Part shown: piece by piece, positions 35,491 through 48,300 of the stretch
Position numbering within the stretch: the first letter of the stretch is position 1
How the letters are laid out: each line of letters opens with the position of its first letter
The notes under the pieces: generated by a model
Databases searched by the model: none
Told to the model about the DNA's origin: nothing
The model's input: only the letters and a program-made list of their open reading frames with translations
Assembly (NCBI RefSeq): GCF_025698545.1
Contig: NC_068576.1
Span: forward strand, 57,138,094 to 57,202,093
DNA length: 64,000 bases
From: Gossypium raimondii
Lineage: Eukaryota > Streptophyta > Magnoliopsida > Malvales > Malvaceae
Direction of reading: 5' to 3'
Translations under genes and position numbers: made by a program

Positions 35491-37486
35491 GAAATAATAT
35501 CATAGTATTCATTGTAAGTTTTTATCTTTAATTTATAGTTATGTTTGTTTCACTGTTATTCGACTCAAAACTTATATCTGTTAGTCTGTTTTCTTGTTGC
35601 CGTTGAGTCCAGGGAGGACATTAGGTTTGAGTGAAGACGTTAAGATAACAGGCTGGTCTTAGGTACCAGAGACGAGTAAAATGGAGCAAATTGAGTGTTT
35701 ATATAAAGATAAAACTTGTAATCATACTATGCATATAGATTCTAAGAATGAAAACAACGTTTCATCTCTGAGTAAGGGTATAAATAGTTTAGTAGATATG
35801 ACTTCTTTTTATTTTGGTAAATTATATAATAAGGTTAGTAACATAGAACAAAAAGTAAATAATCTAGGAGAAGTTAAAATTTAGATTTGAATAGCGAATC
35901 TAAAGAAATATTATCTAGTGTTAATAATAAATTAGATCAAGTTATAAATAATAATATAAATCGGAAGTAGATTTAGGTCCTTTATATTATGGTAATGGTA
36001 ATATTATATTAGCTTTATCGATGAGGATGACGATTAATCTCAAGAATCAACTTCATCTAAAAAATATAAAAATCATAAAAAGGGAAAAATTATGATTTCA
36101 AGTCTTATAAAAATTTTATAGAACATTGGAAAGATAAATTTATTAATAGTACTGATAAATTAGAAAAGGTAGAATATTTAAAGTTAATAGAAGAACTTCA
36201 TGAAAAACATAAAGATCTATTTACTTTGTTTAAGTATCATTATATGCTAAATTATGATACTTTAAATAGTAGTGGTTCTAATAATTTTGAAAATATAGAA
36301 CACTTAGAAGCTACTAGTTATCAATCTGATGAAGAAAAAACTTCAATAGATCAGGATGAAAACATAAAAGTCACTAGTCATAATTCTGACGAAGAAAACA
36401 CTTCATCTGAAGATGAAAAAATAGATATTCCAAAACCTATGGATACTGAACCAACAAATCCTTATGAAAAAAGGAAAATAGAATCGAATATTCAAACAAA
36501 TGACTATCTGATATCTTTTAATATAGAGAAAGTTCAAAATACAACCAGTATTTTGTCTAGTAAAATAAAAAATTTTACGATTAATAAAAATTCAACAAAT
36601 TATTAGGATATAAAATAATACGTCCTAATACTTATTGTAAGACCCAATTTATGCCCAGCCCAAAATTACAACCCAAATTCCAAACCCAAAAAAAGAACAA
36701 GGCCCAAATGGCCCAAAATTAAAACAATTTCAACAAAAGTCAGAAACCTAGAAACCCTAGTGCGCCGCATCTTGCTACCCATGTGCCTCCAGCGCACTCG
36801 TCGCCCGAGGTCTGCCACCGCCAGCCATCTTTGCACCAAAACGGCAAATCTTTGCCTCCGTTGACCGCAGCGTCTGCAAAGGAAAGCCGAAAGGAATACA
36901 TGCAAAAGAAAAAATAACAGCAAGGCAAAAAGAAAAGAGAAAAACGAAAAATGTAAAACAACGGCTATAAAAGCCGAATCAAACAAATGTAAAGAAAGAG
37001 GAGATCAATAAAAAAACTGATTATCAAAAGGTTGATTTCGACTTTGGCTTTAATTTTTGGTCTTAGTTTTTATTCGTTTTTTATTTCTAATACATATTAA
37101 ATAAAAAAGGAAGAAAAGAGAAGAGGGAACTCACCGAGTCGATCCGTTTTCTCATCGTCAGAGGCTTTTTCTCCGGTGACAAAATCGGCTGTAGGGGAGC
37201 ATTGAGGGCCCTTTTCCTTCGTTTTCGGTTGTTTTGAGGCCAGATCCGGATTTAGGAGGTCGGGATCTACAAAGAGGCACCTTTTTACCCTCTCCGACCA
37301 CCGTGCACGGCGGCGCCGACGCCGGCGACCGGCGACCGACGGCGCGCACGGTGGACCAGTAGCCGAAGCTGGCCGGGTGCAAGGGCTGGAGGGAGAGCTT
37401 TTGGGAAAGGGCTTTTGTTTTTTTTTTTTGAGAAATGAGAGAAAAATGAACCTTTTCAAAAAAATTTCAAGTTTTATACTGCTAGC

Positions 37487-37502
37487 GAAACGACGTCGTT
37501 TC
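37487..37502. promoter_or_regulatory. Perfect 16-bp palindrome with ACGT core in solo LTR
   Basis: GAAACGACGTCGTTTC is a perfect palindrome centred on GACGTC, a C-box type bZIP site, in the GC-rich part of the LTR. A promoter role is plausible but untested. Confidence 0.5.
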
Positions 37503-38644
37503 ACCTGGGGAGCTTCAGCGCCAAAACTGCGCCGTTTTGCGCGACCCGCGTGCGACCCGACCCGCACCCTCAGGATCCGCGTGTTTTAGCGGTGAAGGGT
37601 CTATTTGCGCTGCGGGCCCCTCCGCATTTCGCTCACTTTGTGATTTAGTCCTTTTTGTTCATTTTATTCTTTTTAAATTCGACTCGTGAATTTAGCTTGT
37701 TTTTCGATTTGGCCCTAAGACCATGCCCCACTCTTGGTCGAAATGCAGCGTTTCAGTGCAAGGGAATATTTCCCAACAGGTCCCTTTCACTTTAAGTGCG
37801 TTTTATTCCGGTCCCTTATAAACCCATTTTATGTATTTGTGATTTAAACCCCGAATCTTGTTTCAATGTTTAATTTAGTCCTTTTGCTTTTGTTTATTTT
37901 TTTCTTTTTTTTTATAAAATGATATTATTACTGTTATTATTAAGTTGTTCATTTGTTTTATTTTTTTTGAATCTTTGTTATATATATGCATATATGCGTT
38001 TTCATATTATATATACATATAATATCTACACCTTTATGATCTATCTATATATATACTTACCCTTATATACTTTTCTATTTCGTAATTTTATACACCCATA
38101 TACATGTCCATATATGTATTTTATTCTTATAATAAATATATATATTCTTCATACCTTTTTAAATATGTATTTTATATATGTATTTTATATTTTATATATA
38201 TATATACCTATATGTATATGCTTTTCATATTTTAACTTGCATATGTATATATGTATATACCTATTTATATATTTTATATAATAATTTCAAAATATGTACA
38301 TACTTATATTTTAAATATTTTTGTATTTTATAACCTATTTATATATATAAGTAAATGCTTATATTTTCATATTCTATAATTCGTATATATCTTTTATCTA
38401 TTTTCTTCATTAATTTATGTACATGTCCATTATCATTATTTTTCTTGCTTTAGTTTTTATCTATTTATTATTTGTTATTGTGCCCGTAATTGTTTTATAT
38501 ATTAGTCTTACTCATGTATATTTTGTTTTGTGTGATTATTTTACTTATATTATCATCATCATTCCATTACACCCATTTTATTTAGATTTCAAAAGAGAAA
38601 TTTTAAAAATATAAGTAATATTCGTATTTTGAATCCTCAAGAGA

Positions 38645-39065
38645 ATCGAGCCCTAACGTATTGGGTTTCGACTTTATTCGTTGATCTTAAATAATCGATA
38701 TTACTCTTTTAAAATGATAAAAAGCTCGTTATCGAGAATTCAATATGTTGTGTCCTAACGCATTGGATGTGATACGTTGTTTTCTCGAGACGATGATTTT
38801 TCGAAATAAATGCAATATTCAATGTTTAATATTTTGAGAAATTGTGTCCTAACGTATTGGGTCGCGATTTCTTCATTTGATTTAAACAATTGAATATTCT
38901 TTTAAACTTTAGTTTTAAACGATATCGGGAGTTAAAAAAGGATCGTGTCCTAACTTACTGGTCGTGACCCCTTTTTAATCCAAGATAGTTAAATATCCTT
39001 TTAAATAAGCATTTTTCATTCGCGTATCGGGAATTCAATACATTGTGTCCTAACTTACTGGATAT
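38645..39065. repeat. Five diverged repeats inside solo LTR
   Basis: The word TGTCCTAAC(G/T)TA(T/C)TGG or close variants occur near 38651, 38751, 38844, 38945 and 39044, at regular spacing of about 93-101 bases, each preceded by an AT-rich segment with TCGGGAATT-like words. Confidence 0.85.
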
Positions 39066-41671
39066 GATTCTCTTTCTCGAATAATGTGAAATATGCCCCT
39101 TTTCCTGAAAATTTTCAACATTTTAATACAAGGATCGTGCCTCTTTAAAATTCTTCAAAATTCTCAATTTTCGACATTAAGACATTAACTAATCAACTAG
39201 GTACCAATTTTGGGCGTATCGAGGGTGCTAATCCTTCCTCGTGCGTAACCGACTCCCGAACCTGTTTTTCTGAATTTCGTGGACCAAAACCGTTGTTTTA
39301 ATAAAATCAAATCATTTATTAAAAACAACCACTTTTCAAGGTGACCCAATCACACCTTATCAAAAAGGATTGGTGGCGACTCCCTTTTTTTTCGTTTTCA
39401 TTTTCAAAACCCAAGTCGACCCCGTTTTTATCCAAAAAATGGTGTCAACACTTATCATATGCATAAAAAGAAAGATAAGAGATATAAATTAGTTAAATGG
39501 AAACCATGTAATAAAAAATTGACTAGTAACAAAAAATTTAGAAGAAAAACTTCTGGAAAACCTAAATGTTTTTTAGGTGTTAAGAAATGTCATATAGTCA
39601 AAAACTTTTATAACAAAAGAAAAGAGGCTAGAAAAATGATCAAAAGTCTTAAAAACAAAATTTAGAAATATGTTATAAAGAGGAAACAAATCCTAATGAA
39701 ATATTATATGAATTAATAATGTAATCGAATCTAATACGATCTCGATGAATATATATATTTATGTTAGAAAATTCTAAAAACACTAGAATAGGAAAGGTAC
39801 AAACAATTATTCAACAAATGAAAATTGGGAAAAATGATATTATTACATTTTCAAATTTCCAATCCAGAAATATTATACATATATAGAAATTACATTTCAG
39901 GTTTAGATACTATAAAAATATTCTTTACATACTTTATTAGATACTAGAGCTACAACCAGTAGTTGCAAAAAATGTTATTCTCAGAGAAAATGGGAACCTA
40001 TGAAAATCCTATAAAAGCAATATGAATATATGGTAACGAAACCATAATTCAATATAAAGCGAAATATATCAATCTACATAAACAATGTAAGATTTGTAAT
40101 ACCTAAAATATTATGGTTTCTGTTATGCATGGAGATATATTATTAGGAAATAATTTTATATATCAACATCTACCATTTTCTATTGATAAAAATTTAGTTA
40201 TTTTATCCGTAGAAAAATCTTCGTGGAAATACCACCGGTAGAAAATCATAAATTTGAAAAGAACAGATTAAACAACTTGAAACAAATCATTAGTTGTTTA
40301 AAATTCTAGAAGATAATTTTAGTGAAGAACCATTAAAATTATGGCAAAATAGTCATAGATATTGTGAAATAAAATTAGAAAATCCTAATAAAATCATTAG
40401 GGTTAAAACCTATGATCTATACTAAACAAGATATAGATGAATTTGATATTCAAATAAATGAATTATTAGAAAATGATTAATAGAAAAACTAATAGTCTAC
40501 ATTCTAGTCCCGCTTTTATAGTAAGAAATCATGCTGAGATTAAAAGAGGAAAAGCTAGAATGGTCATTAATTATAAAAGACTTAATCAAAATATTATCTT
40601 TGATGGATATTTTATTCCAAGAAAATATGTTTTGATTAATCAAGCTAAACAAGGCTAAATACTTTAGTAAATTTGATTGTAAGTCGGGATTTTGGCAAAT
40701 CATGCTAACCGATGAATCTAAGCCTTTAACAGCTTTTAGTGCTCCTAATGGTCATTACCAATGGAGAGTAATGTCATTTGGATTATGTAATGCTCCTCAA
40801 ATCTTCCAAAGATGGATGGATTCTATATTCAATAAATATGAAAAATTTTGTAGTATATATAGATGATATTTTAATATTTTTGATACATTAGAAAAACATA
40901 GAAAACATTTAAATACTATTTCTCAAGAATTCCTAAAACATACAATCATATTAAGTCCTAAAAAGATAGTGCTAGAGAAAACATAAATAGAATTTTTAGG
41001 TCTAAAACTATCCGCAGATGGTCTTAAACTACAAGATCATATTATTATAAAAATAAAGGAATTTCTGAAAATATTGAATATAAGAAATGACTTCAACAAT
41101 TTTTAGGAATTGTTAATTATGGAAGAAGTTTCTTTCCTAACTTATCTGAAAAAATAGGTAAGTTATATGAAAAATTAAAAAGGATAAACCTTTTGACTGG
41201 TCTAAAAAGACTCGAAATTATAAAATTAAAATCAAATAAATCGAGTCCAAAAGTTTATTTACCTAAACGAGGTGATAAATTCATTCTAGAAACAGATGCA
41301 TCACAAAGCTATTGGGGATGTATTTTAAAAGTTAAAACAACAAACAATGAAGAATTAATATGTGGATATAGTTCAAGAAAATTTAAACCAAATGAAATTA
41401 ATTATGTTATATATGAAAAAGAATTATTAGCAATAAAAAAAGGAATAAAAATTTTCTTATATATTTAGCACTTGAAAAATTTATCATAAAATTAATAATC
41501 AGCGATTAAACAATTTCTTATTAACAAAAGTATAGAAACGGTACCTAGAAGGATTAGATGGTATAATGAATTATGTACATTTAATTTTGAAGTATTATAT
41601 GTAAAAAGTTCTGATAATATTATTGCTGATTATCTTAGCAGACCTTATGGATAGAGGTAAAAAACCTCTAC

Positions 41672-42265
41672 AAGTTGGTAAATGGACTATCGTTCAGAAA
41701 AAGCCCAATAAAGGGAAAGTAGCAACAAATTCCAAACAAGGAATTGTAACTACTCAAATACCATTCTATCCTAATTAGAGATATTATGTGTCTTATCCAA
41801 TGGTAAAACAACTAGTTGGAACAAATGTTTTATCATATCCAATGGTAAACCAACCGGTTGGAACTTCTTTTCCATTGACCCCAAAAAAGGTGAGTCAATC
41901 ACAATGGTCCCAAGATCCAAATTTGACATTTCAAGCCAGTTATGCTAAAACTATCAAGGGAGCAGAGAATTTATTGAAACAACAACAAATTCAAGATATA
42001 AAAGATCTTTCAAAAATAAAAGATTTTTATAATCCTAGTTTAACACCAGATTTATATAATTTTATTAATGAAATATGAAAAAACCATGTTTCTGATCAAA
42101 GAGCAAATTTCAGAAGAGCTCTTACCAGATTTTCACAATTTTAGTTGAAAACAACTAAGGAAAGTGAATTTGAAGATTTACTATTAAAATAAATTTTATA
42201 CAGAGATTGGGATGAATTCCAAATGGAATTTATGGATATTAAGGAGATAAACAATCTTCTTGATA
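41672..42265. repeat. Pararetrovirus end repeat, right copy
   Basis: Homologous to 34884-35490, in the same orientation, directly after the RNase H region. The two copies stop matching at the right after the shared phrase 'aacaatcttcttgata'. Confidence 0.85.
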
Positions 42266-43514
42266 TACTTCAATATTTTATTAATAAAGGAAAAACAATT
42301 CTATTATGAATAAGATATTTAGAATCATTTATAAAACAAATCTAGACAGATTTTCATATAGAAATATTTATAAAAATAAATGGAATATCTCAACCAAAGA
42401 TATTCAATTTCAAAATCTTTTTGAATATTTTCTACAATCTTATGTTTTTACTAATTTTATAGGTGAAAGTTTTCCAACTATAAAATATAGATTGGATCAT
42501 GAACTATTTGATATAACAAGTATTGAATGGGGTTTTGTAAGAGAAATAGTTGTACAAAACTTTTCCTTTCATCTTTTAAAAGATTTTCCGGCAATTGTCA
42601 AAACGGCATTGTCAAGCATCATAAACAATGATGACTTTTTCTACTATTTTCATATACAAATAAGCAATTTTATTGGTATAGTTGAAAAAGAAAAATTTTA
42701 TCTGCCATATCAAATATGGATTATTCAGAAGATAATTGCAAGCCCTCAATGATCTGTTGTCAAAGAAAATGGAGAACACTTGGCAACAACAATTGACAGG
42801 TGTTATAATAATTTAGATTATTATCAAATCCAAGCTGGAACTGATTTTAATAGCTGAAGCCAAACATCTTCAACAAAAAGATTACAAACTCTGGACCGAT
42901 GGAAGAAGAATAGCGGCATATCATTCTTTGGCATATCATTTTGAAGAAAGAGATGAAGAATCTTTGCGACTATTAAAAAAGAAAGCCGACATAGAAATTG
43001 AAGATTATCCATCTCATATTCTGGAACAAATCAGAATAACATGGGAGACTTGGAACTCACCAAGACTTCATCAGATTCATTACATTTGGATGAAATTGAA
43101 GAAATGAATCTCAACATCCAAGAAGGCTAAAAGTCAAAAAAAGGCAGCCAAAAGTGAAAAGCGTCATAAAACTTATGATGTGACAACACTAAACAAACAA
43201 ACAAATAAGTTTGGCAACGTGGAAGTCTTCATCAAATCCATGAGGTGACAAGACCAAATAAGAAGCCCAGATGCAACCAACAAAGATTGCAACGTGGATC
43301 TATCATCAAAACAATGATAATGTAAGTAGTGATAGAAGCAACCATGACTGAAGTAGCCATTAACTCAAGCATGCAACGTGAAAATAACAATGATCATGCA
43401 ATTAAAGAGATAACAAGACAAATGAGACGTGGAAGCAACCACATCCATTCAAGATAGAATCCTTATCAGAAACACTGTTCAAGATTCAAACAACAATTGT
43501 ATAAAATTTTTGAT

Positions 43515-43535
43515 TTCCTTTATAAATAGAGAGAA
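43515..43535 (+). promoter_or_regulatory. Pararetroviral TATA-type promoter
   Basis: TATAAATAGAGAG follows several hundred bases without coding signal at the end of the fossil, where caulimovirids place their single genome-length promoter. TGTGACAA- and CATAAAAC-like words lie upstream. Activity is unknown. Confidence 0.5.
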
Positions 43536-43690
43536 GAATTCAATTGTATAGGCATTGAGAAAAAATATAAAATTCTCTTACTTTTCCTTTTGTAAATTAA
43601 AGAATCTATAGTCTTCAACTTGTAAATCGCACTCTATCACCCTTCTTATTCTTATACCTTCCCTTATTGTTAGTTCATGATAAGTTAGTT

Positions 43691-44638
43691 TGGCTCAATC
43701 TTTTATTTTATATTAATTTTGAGTTCTTAATTTTTTAATAGAATGAAATTTATTTCATTACTAAAAATTAATTTTACAAATACATAAAAAACTCATTATT
43801 ATTTATATTCTATTTCGGTTTCTCAGCTGTTCTAACTTAACCAATTTCCGATTTCACAACTTTCCTTTCTTAGTCATATTGCCATCCATATCGTTTTCAT
43901 TTCTCTCTTCTTATTTTTTTTAAATTTGATAATTAAATCCATTTTATACCTATACTTTTTGTCATCTTTTCGATTTGAGCTTCACAATTAAATTCACTTT
44001 GATACTTTATTTCTTTTGTCCTCTTTGATATTTAATTTTGACAACCAAGTCCATTTTAATCCCTAAACTTGAATCTAATTAAGATTTGAAGACACGATTA
44101 TACAATATCATTACTTTTAAAAGATCAAAATATCACATCAAATTTTAAAATTTTCAAAGTTGAGAAATCAAAATAAAACTAATTACCAAATTCAGGTAGA
44201 TAAAAAGTAAAAATAATATAAACCTAGTAACCAAAGTTTAAGGACCAAAACTTGGTCATAATAATTTACAACCCTTCCTCGAAGGGATTTAATGCTTGAT
44301 TTTAAATTAAAAAAAAAATGCATATCACGAAAATAAAACTGCCTTAAAAGTAATATAATAAGTGCAAACATACAAACATGGAAAAAATATATATTTGTTT
44401 AAATAGTCTAAAATTAAATTACAGCTACAAATTGCTAACATTTTCATGGGCAAGTCTTTAAATCTTAAGCAAACATTGCAAGTCCAAAAATAAAACAGTA
44501 TCAAGTTGGCAAAGTACAACTGCTGATCTACCTGTTTGTTCAAATAAGCATAGACAAAGCTGGGTGTAAGCACCATACGGTATTATTTGAATCCTTAAAA
44601 CAATTAAATAAAGGAGAATCATTTCATACCCTGCCACT
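43691..44638. other. Intergenic, AT-rich
   Basis: No gene is supported. The part at about 43960-44260 repeats phrases meaning 'aagtccattttaatccctaa' and is probably a decayed dispersed repeat. Confidence 0.45.
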
Positions 44639-45020
44639 AGGGGTGTAATCGAGCCAAGCCAAGCTCAGATACTGTCAACCTCGAGCTTGTCTCAAAATTC
44701 AAAGTTTGATATTCAACTTGAACTCGACTCGAGATATAATCAAGCTACTCGTGCTCGTGCTCGAGCTCGATTAAGCTTGTTTACTAATTTTTGAACTCAA
44801 GCTCTAGTTTGGCTCCATAATTGAACTTAGGGTTAATAATATATATTGAGGGTAATAATGTAATCCAATAATGTAAAAATATGAAAAGCTCGACAAGGCT
44901 TGCGAGCCATTCGAGTCGAGTATTACTAAGCTCAAATTCAGCTCGATCAATAGCTCGAGCTCAATTTTTTTCGAGTCGAACTCAAGCAGCTTATGAATAC
45001 CAATATCTCATTTACACCCT
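44639..45020. repeat. Repeat family IV, copy 1
   Basis: Begins AGGGGTGTAATCGAGCC and ends ATTTACACCCT, giving a short inverted terminus (AGGGTGTAA). The body is full of GAGCTCGA and CTCGAGT words. A second, more degraded copy is at 61850-62410. No target duplication was found. Confidence 0.65.
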
Positions 45021-45306
45021 ATATTTTAGACTACACAAGCAAGATTGGAAACATGACATGTGAATGTAGAGGATAGTAAAAAAGATTAAATATATAAAAG
45101 AACGGGACAAGTCATCATTTCAATCCTATTTGTGAAGTTCATCGGCCGTGTATAAAATAATTACCCGTAAATAAAATGATAAAAGAAAGAATTCATTCAG
45201 ACAGAAAATAATAAACTAGAAATTTTTAATCATAATAGGCATGTAAAGGAGGACAAAAGGGATATAGATGTAACAAACTTACTTTCAGCTGTCAATGGAA
45301 CATGTC

Positions 45307-48300
45307 CTATAAGAAGCTCTCTATATCAAGTTCCAAGAAGGAGCATGGGTCCGGAATGTCAAAATTATTCAACACCTGCACGCCACACAACAAAAAAGAA
45401 TATATATTTATATAAATTAGTCATCAAGGCACTTTAATTTGAAGTCATATAATGTTGATGCTGATCCAGTTTCAGAGTATTCATTTTAATATGTAACAAG
45501 AAAATGAAAGGGAGGGGACCAATTTGGAGCAAAAATCATCTATACGTGCAATATGGTTAGAGCAAGAACTATAAATTAGAGATTTTCAAAAGACTGAAAA
45601 TGAGCCAAATTTTTTTTTAAGAAAGATGTTCTACAAATTTCCTGAAAAACTAAGGGAAGGCCATTTTAAGCCAAAATCTAAGAAAAATAAAAAATAAACT
45701 CCGATAGGATCTCTCCATTGGCAAAATAAATTAACAAAAGGTTGAGAAAAGAATCAAGGGAACACACATAACCTCCAACCACAATAGTTCTTAAATTGAG
45801 AACAATACCTCAGGGTGCACGATACCAAAGATGCCAATGCGCCCTCCTTTGTAAATGATTTTCGCTTGCCTACCTGACAGAAATTCAGGCTCCTGCAGTA
45901 AACATAAAATACCGTAAGTACACCATGATTAAAAGTAGGTGGTAAAGAACATGTCTTTTCGTTCATGCCGTTTCCCTCTCCCTCTTGCACTAAAGAAAAT
46001 AGAGAACAGAAAACTAGACACTTACATTAGAAAGCTCTATAAAATATCCTGATTTATCACCAACTGGAACAAAAGGAGTCCCCATAACTTCCATGATTCT
46101 GTCCACCAGGCTATGAATCAACTGTAGACAAGAGGTACTTACTTCATTAGGTTCCATCAGAGCATAGGGAACAAACAAATAATTGTTGTGCTTTGAATGT
46201 TTCGACATTACATAACGCTTAAACTGCACAGAATAGCTAAATTGTAGCAGATAGTTGTAACCACTATGAGTTACAATAATTTTAAGGGTTAGGAGAGGTC
46301 TATGACATCATGTAATAATAATTTTAATTGGCTGATAAACAACAATGTAATGGTTGGCATTTACATAGTTGTCTTGTCCAATTAGACCAGTTGAACCATT
46401 TGGACCAGGTCACACCTCTTAAACATGTTTAATTTAAATCCAAGCTTAAAAACAGATAGAATTAAGTGCACATAATACTATTAATAAAGTGATGAAAACT
46501 TATTAGCGCATGAAGAAAATAATCATTTACATGGAACTTTATCTGGTTTGGTTTTCAAGAGTAAAGGTGAAGAGAAAAAAAACAAAAGGCCCCTTGAGAA
46601 GGAAAGACTAGAGTACCACCACTCCAAACTGGAAACTCTTAAAGGAGAGGGTAGAGGGTCTAGAGGGCATAACTTTTCGCCCTTTGTATTTCTCCAAGCT
46701 CTCATTGATTTTTGTTTTTCCCCCCTTCAGACTCGAGTACCATCTCTCAAATTTCGAAACTCGTAAGGACAGGGTAGAGGGTTTTGAAGGCATAACTTAT
46801 CCCCTGTTGTACCTCTCTGAGTTCCACACCATCACAATGTCCATGTATATGCCCAGACGAAGTTCACTAATGGCTTCATTCTTAAAGCTCCTAGCTCAGT
46901 TTCTTTCCCCCTCTAATTTCTATCGGTGGGTATGATGGCTAGTTCTCAACCAAAGACCATTCAGAGAGATGCGTGGACAAGATGGAATTAGAGTTCACCA
47001 ACTTAACAAGAACTGACAATTAAAGATTACAATAGTTCACATGGAGTTATCTAATTACAAAAACAAGAGGTTTACCTCAAAACCGGAGTTAGCACCACAA
47101 TATAATGCACCAAGTAGGCGGCGGTTTGATGCACCAACATCTTTCTTCTCATCCAAAAGTACTACATCACCCACTTCATAAATCTGGACATGTGGAAATT
47201 TCAAAAATATAGAAAAGAAAATACAAGTGGTGAGCATAAATTAAGAATGAAGTCAAACTTGAGAAGCATAACAGTAAAACAATAATCCAAGAACTTTTAA
47301 TTATAAGGGACCATCTTCCAATGAAAGATGTGTAAAAGAAATAGTTATAACACCTATTACAGAAGGTGCCATAGTTCAAAAAAGTAAAATTCTAACACTA
47401 TTCTGCGAGTGTTTCAGCCTGAATTATTTAAAACCAAAACTGTACCTTGATGGGCTTCGGATGGTCTTTGTTATGTCCAACAGTCTTCAGCATGCCAGGC
47501 ATGAGACTTGTGCGGACCACCTATGCAAACAGAATAAGCAATCTTCAATATTCTCTTAGAAAGAGTTCCAATAAAGGCTTCTAGGAAAAACACAGAACAG
47601 CTAATTCCTTTTTTTCCTCCCCTTTTCTCCTTTCATCCTTCAAATGGACCAAATATTTATCACTCCTCAATTGACTGTTCAATTTTGAAGTCAAGTCAAA
47701 AATAAATTTGTCACAAACATTGGCATGCATGATGTTTCAAGAAGTCTTGAGAAAATATTTTTAGGTTGACACGGAATAGTGAAAGCTACCACTCATCTCA
47801 AGCAGTCTAAAATGCAAACCTCAAAATCAGAAGAGCGCGGGTTTCCAATGATCACTGCAGTGGATTTATCATCCTTCCGGTTTAACATCTCAAAATTCTC
47901 TTTCTTAGAACATAAAATCCATGTCAACACCTCAGTAAAACCATTCATCGCAATCTAAAAAGAAAATTAGGGCATTAGAAAAAAATGTGCAATAAAAAGA
48001 AAATTCTACAGATAAAAGTAAACAAGCAGTAGCATGCTGAATAATTAAGCTTAGGCAACTGTGTGTTTAGGCACCTCATATCTAATAAGATCACTGAGCT
48101 GGTTCAAGGGAAGGGGCTTCAAAGAAGAAAGCGTTCTCTTTGGAATATTATTATAGCCATAAGCAATTGCAACATCCTGAAAAGTATCAAGAGCCTCATT
48201 AAAAGAAACCCACAAGGGATGAGCCCAACAACATTTCCCCCAAAAATGTGTCAGCCAACTACGATTCATTTGTTCATTACCTCCATGACATCACATGGAT

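Larger units (their letters stand above)
36636..39450. mobile_element. Solo LTR (2815 bp) nested in the pararetrovirus
   Basis: Starts TGTAAGACCC and ends GGTGTCAACA, with CTTAT duplicated at 36631-36635 and 39451-39455. No internal coding domain is present, so it is a solo LTR. The 3' end phrase 'ggtggcgactccc' and the ending resemble LTRs of Tat/Ogre-type Gypsy elements; that lineage is from memory. The interior has a GC-rich part (37260-37610), an extremely AT-rich part (37910-38620) and a repeat array (38640-39065). Confidence 0.85.
34884..43690 (+). mobile_element. Fossil endogenous pararetrovirus (Caulimoviridae), broken
   Basis: Recognisable parts in order: an end segment (34884 to about 35490), a leader-like region with a weak Met-tRNA primer-site resemblance near 35660, an acidic region of coat-protein type (about 35680-36600), an Arg/Lys-rich coat-protein end with a Cys/His knuckle-like motif (about 39460-39660), an aspartic protease-like region, reverse transcriptase (about 40400-40980), RNase H (about 41270-41650), a second copy of the end segment (from about 41672 to 42265), an unassigned coding-like region (to about 42750), and a TATA-type promoter (TATAAATA, 43521-43528). 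The element is broken, with roughly ten or more breaks, and is split by a solo LTR. No integrase-like region is seen, as expected. The two end-segment copies differ at about 8 percent of positions in the first 205 bases counted by eye, consistent with an age of several million years. The genus is unresolved. Confidence 0.85.

Noticed and set aside
37097-37567. Arg/Ser/Pro-rich open frame in the GC-rich part of the nested LTR
   Set aside because: It lies wholly within a solo LTR and its length is explained by high GC content.
37919-38614. Long frames rich in Tyr, Ile and Phe
   Set aside because: These arise from the extremely AT-rich part of the LTR and contain no domain.
44325-44576. 83-codon open frame beyond the Phe-tRNA ligase gene
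   Set aside because: Hydrophobic and low in complexity, with no start context or homologous motif; it lies in AT-rich intergenic sequence.
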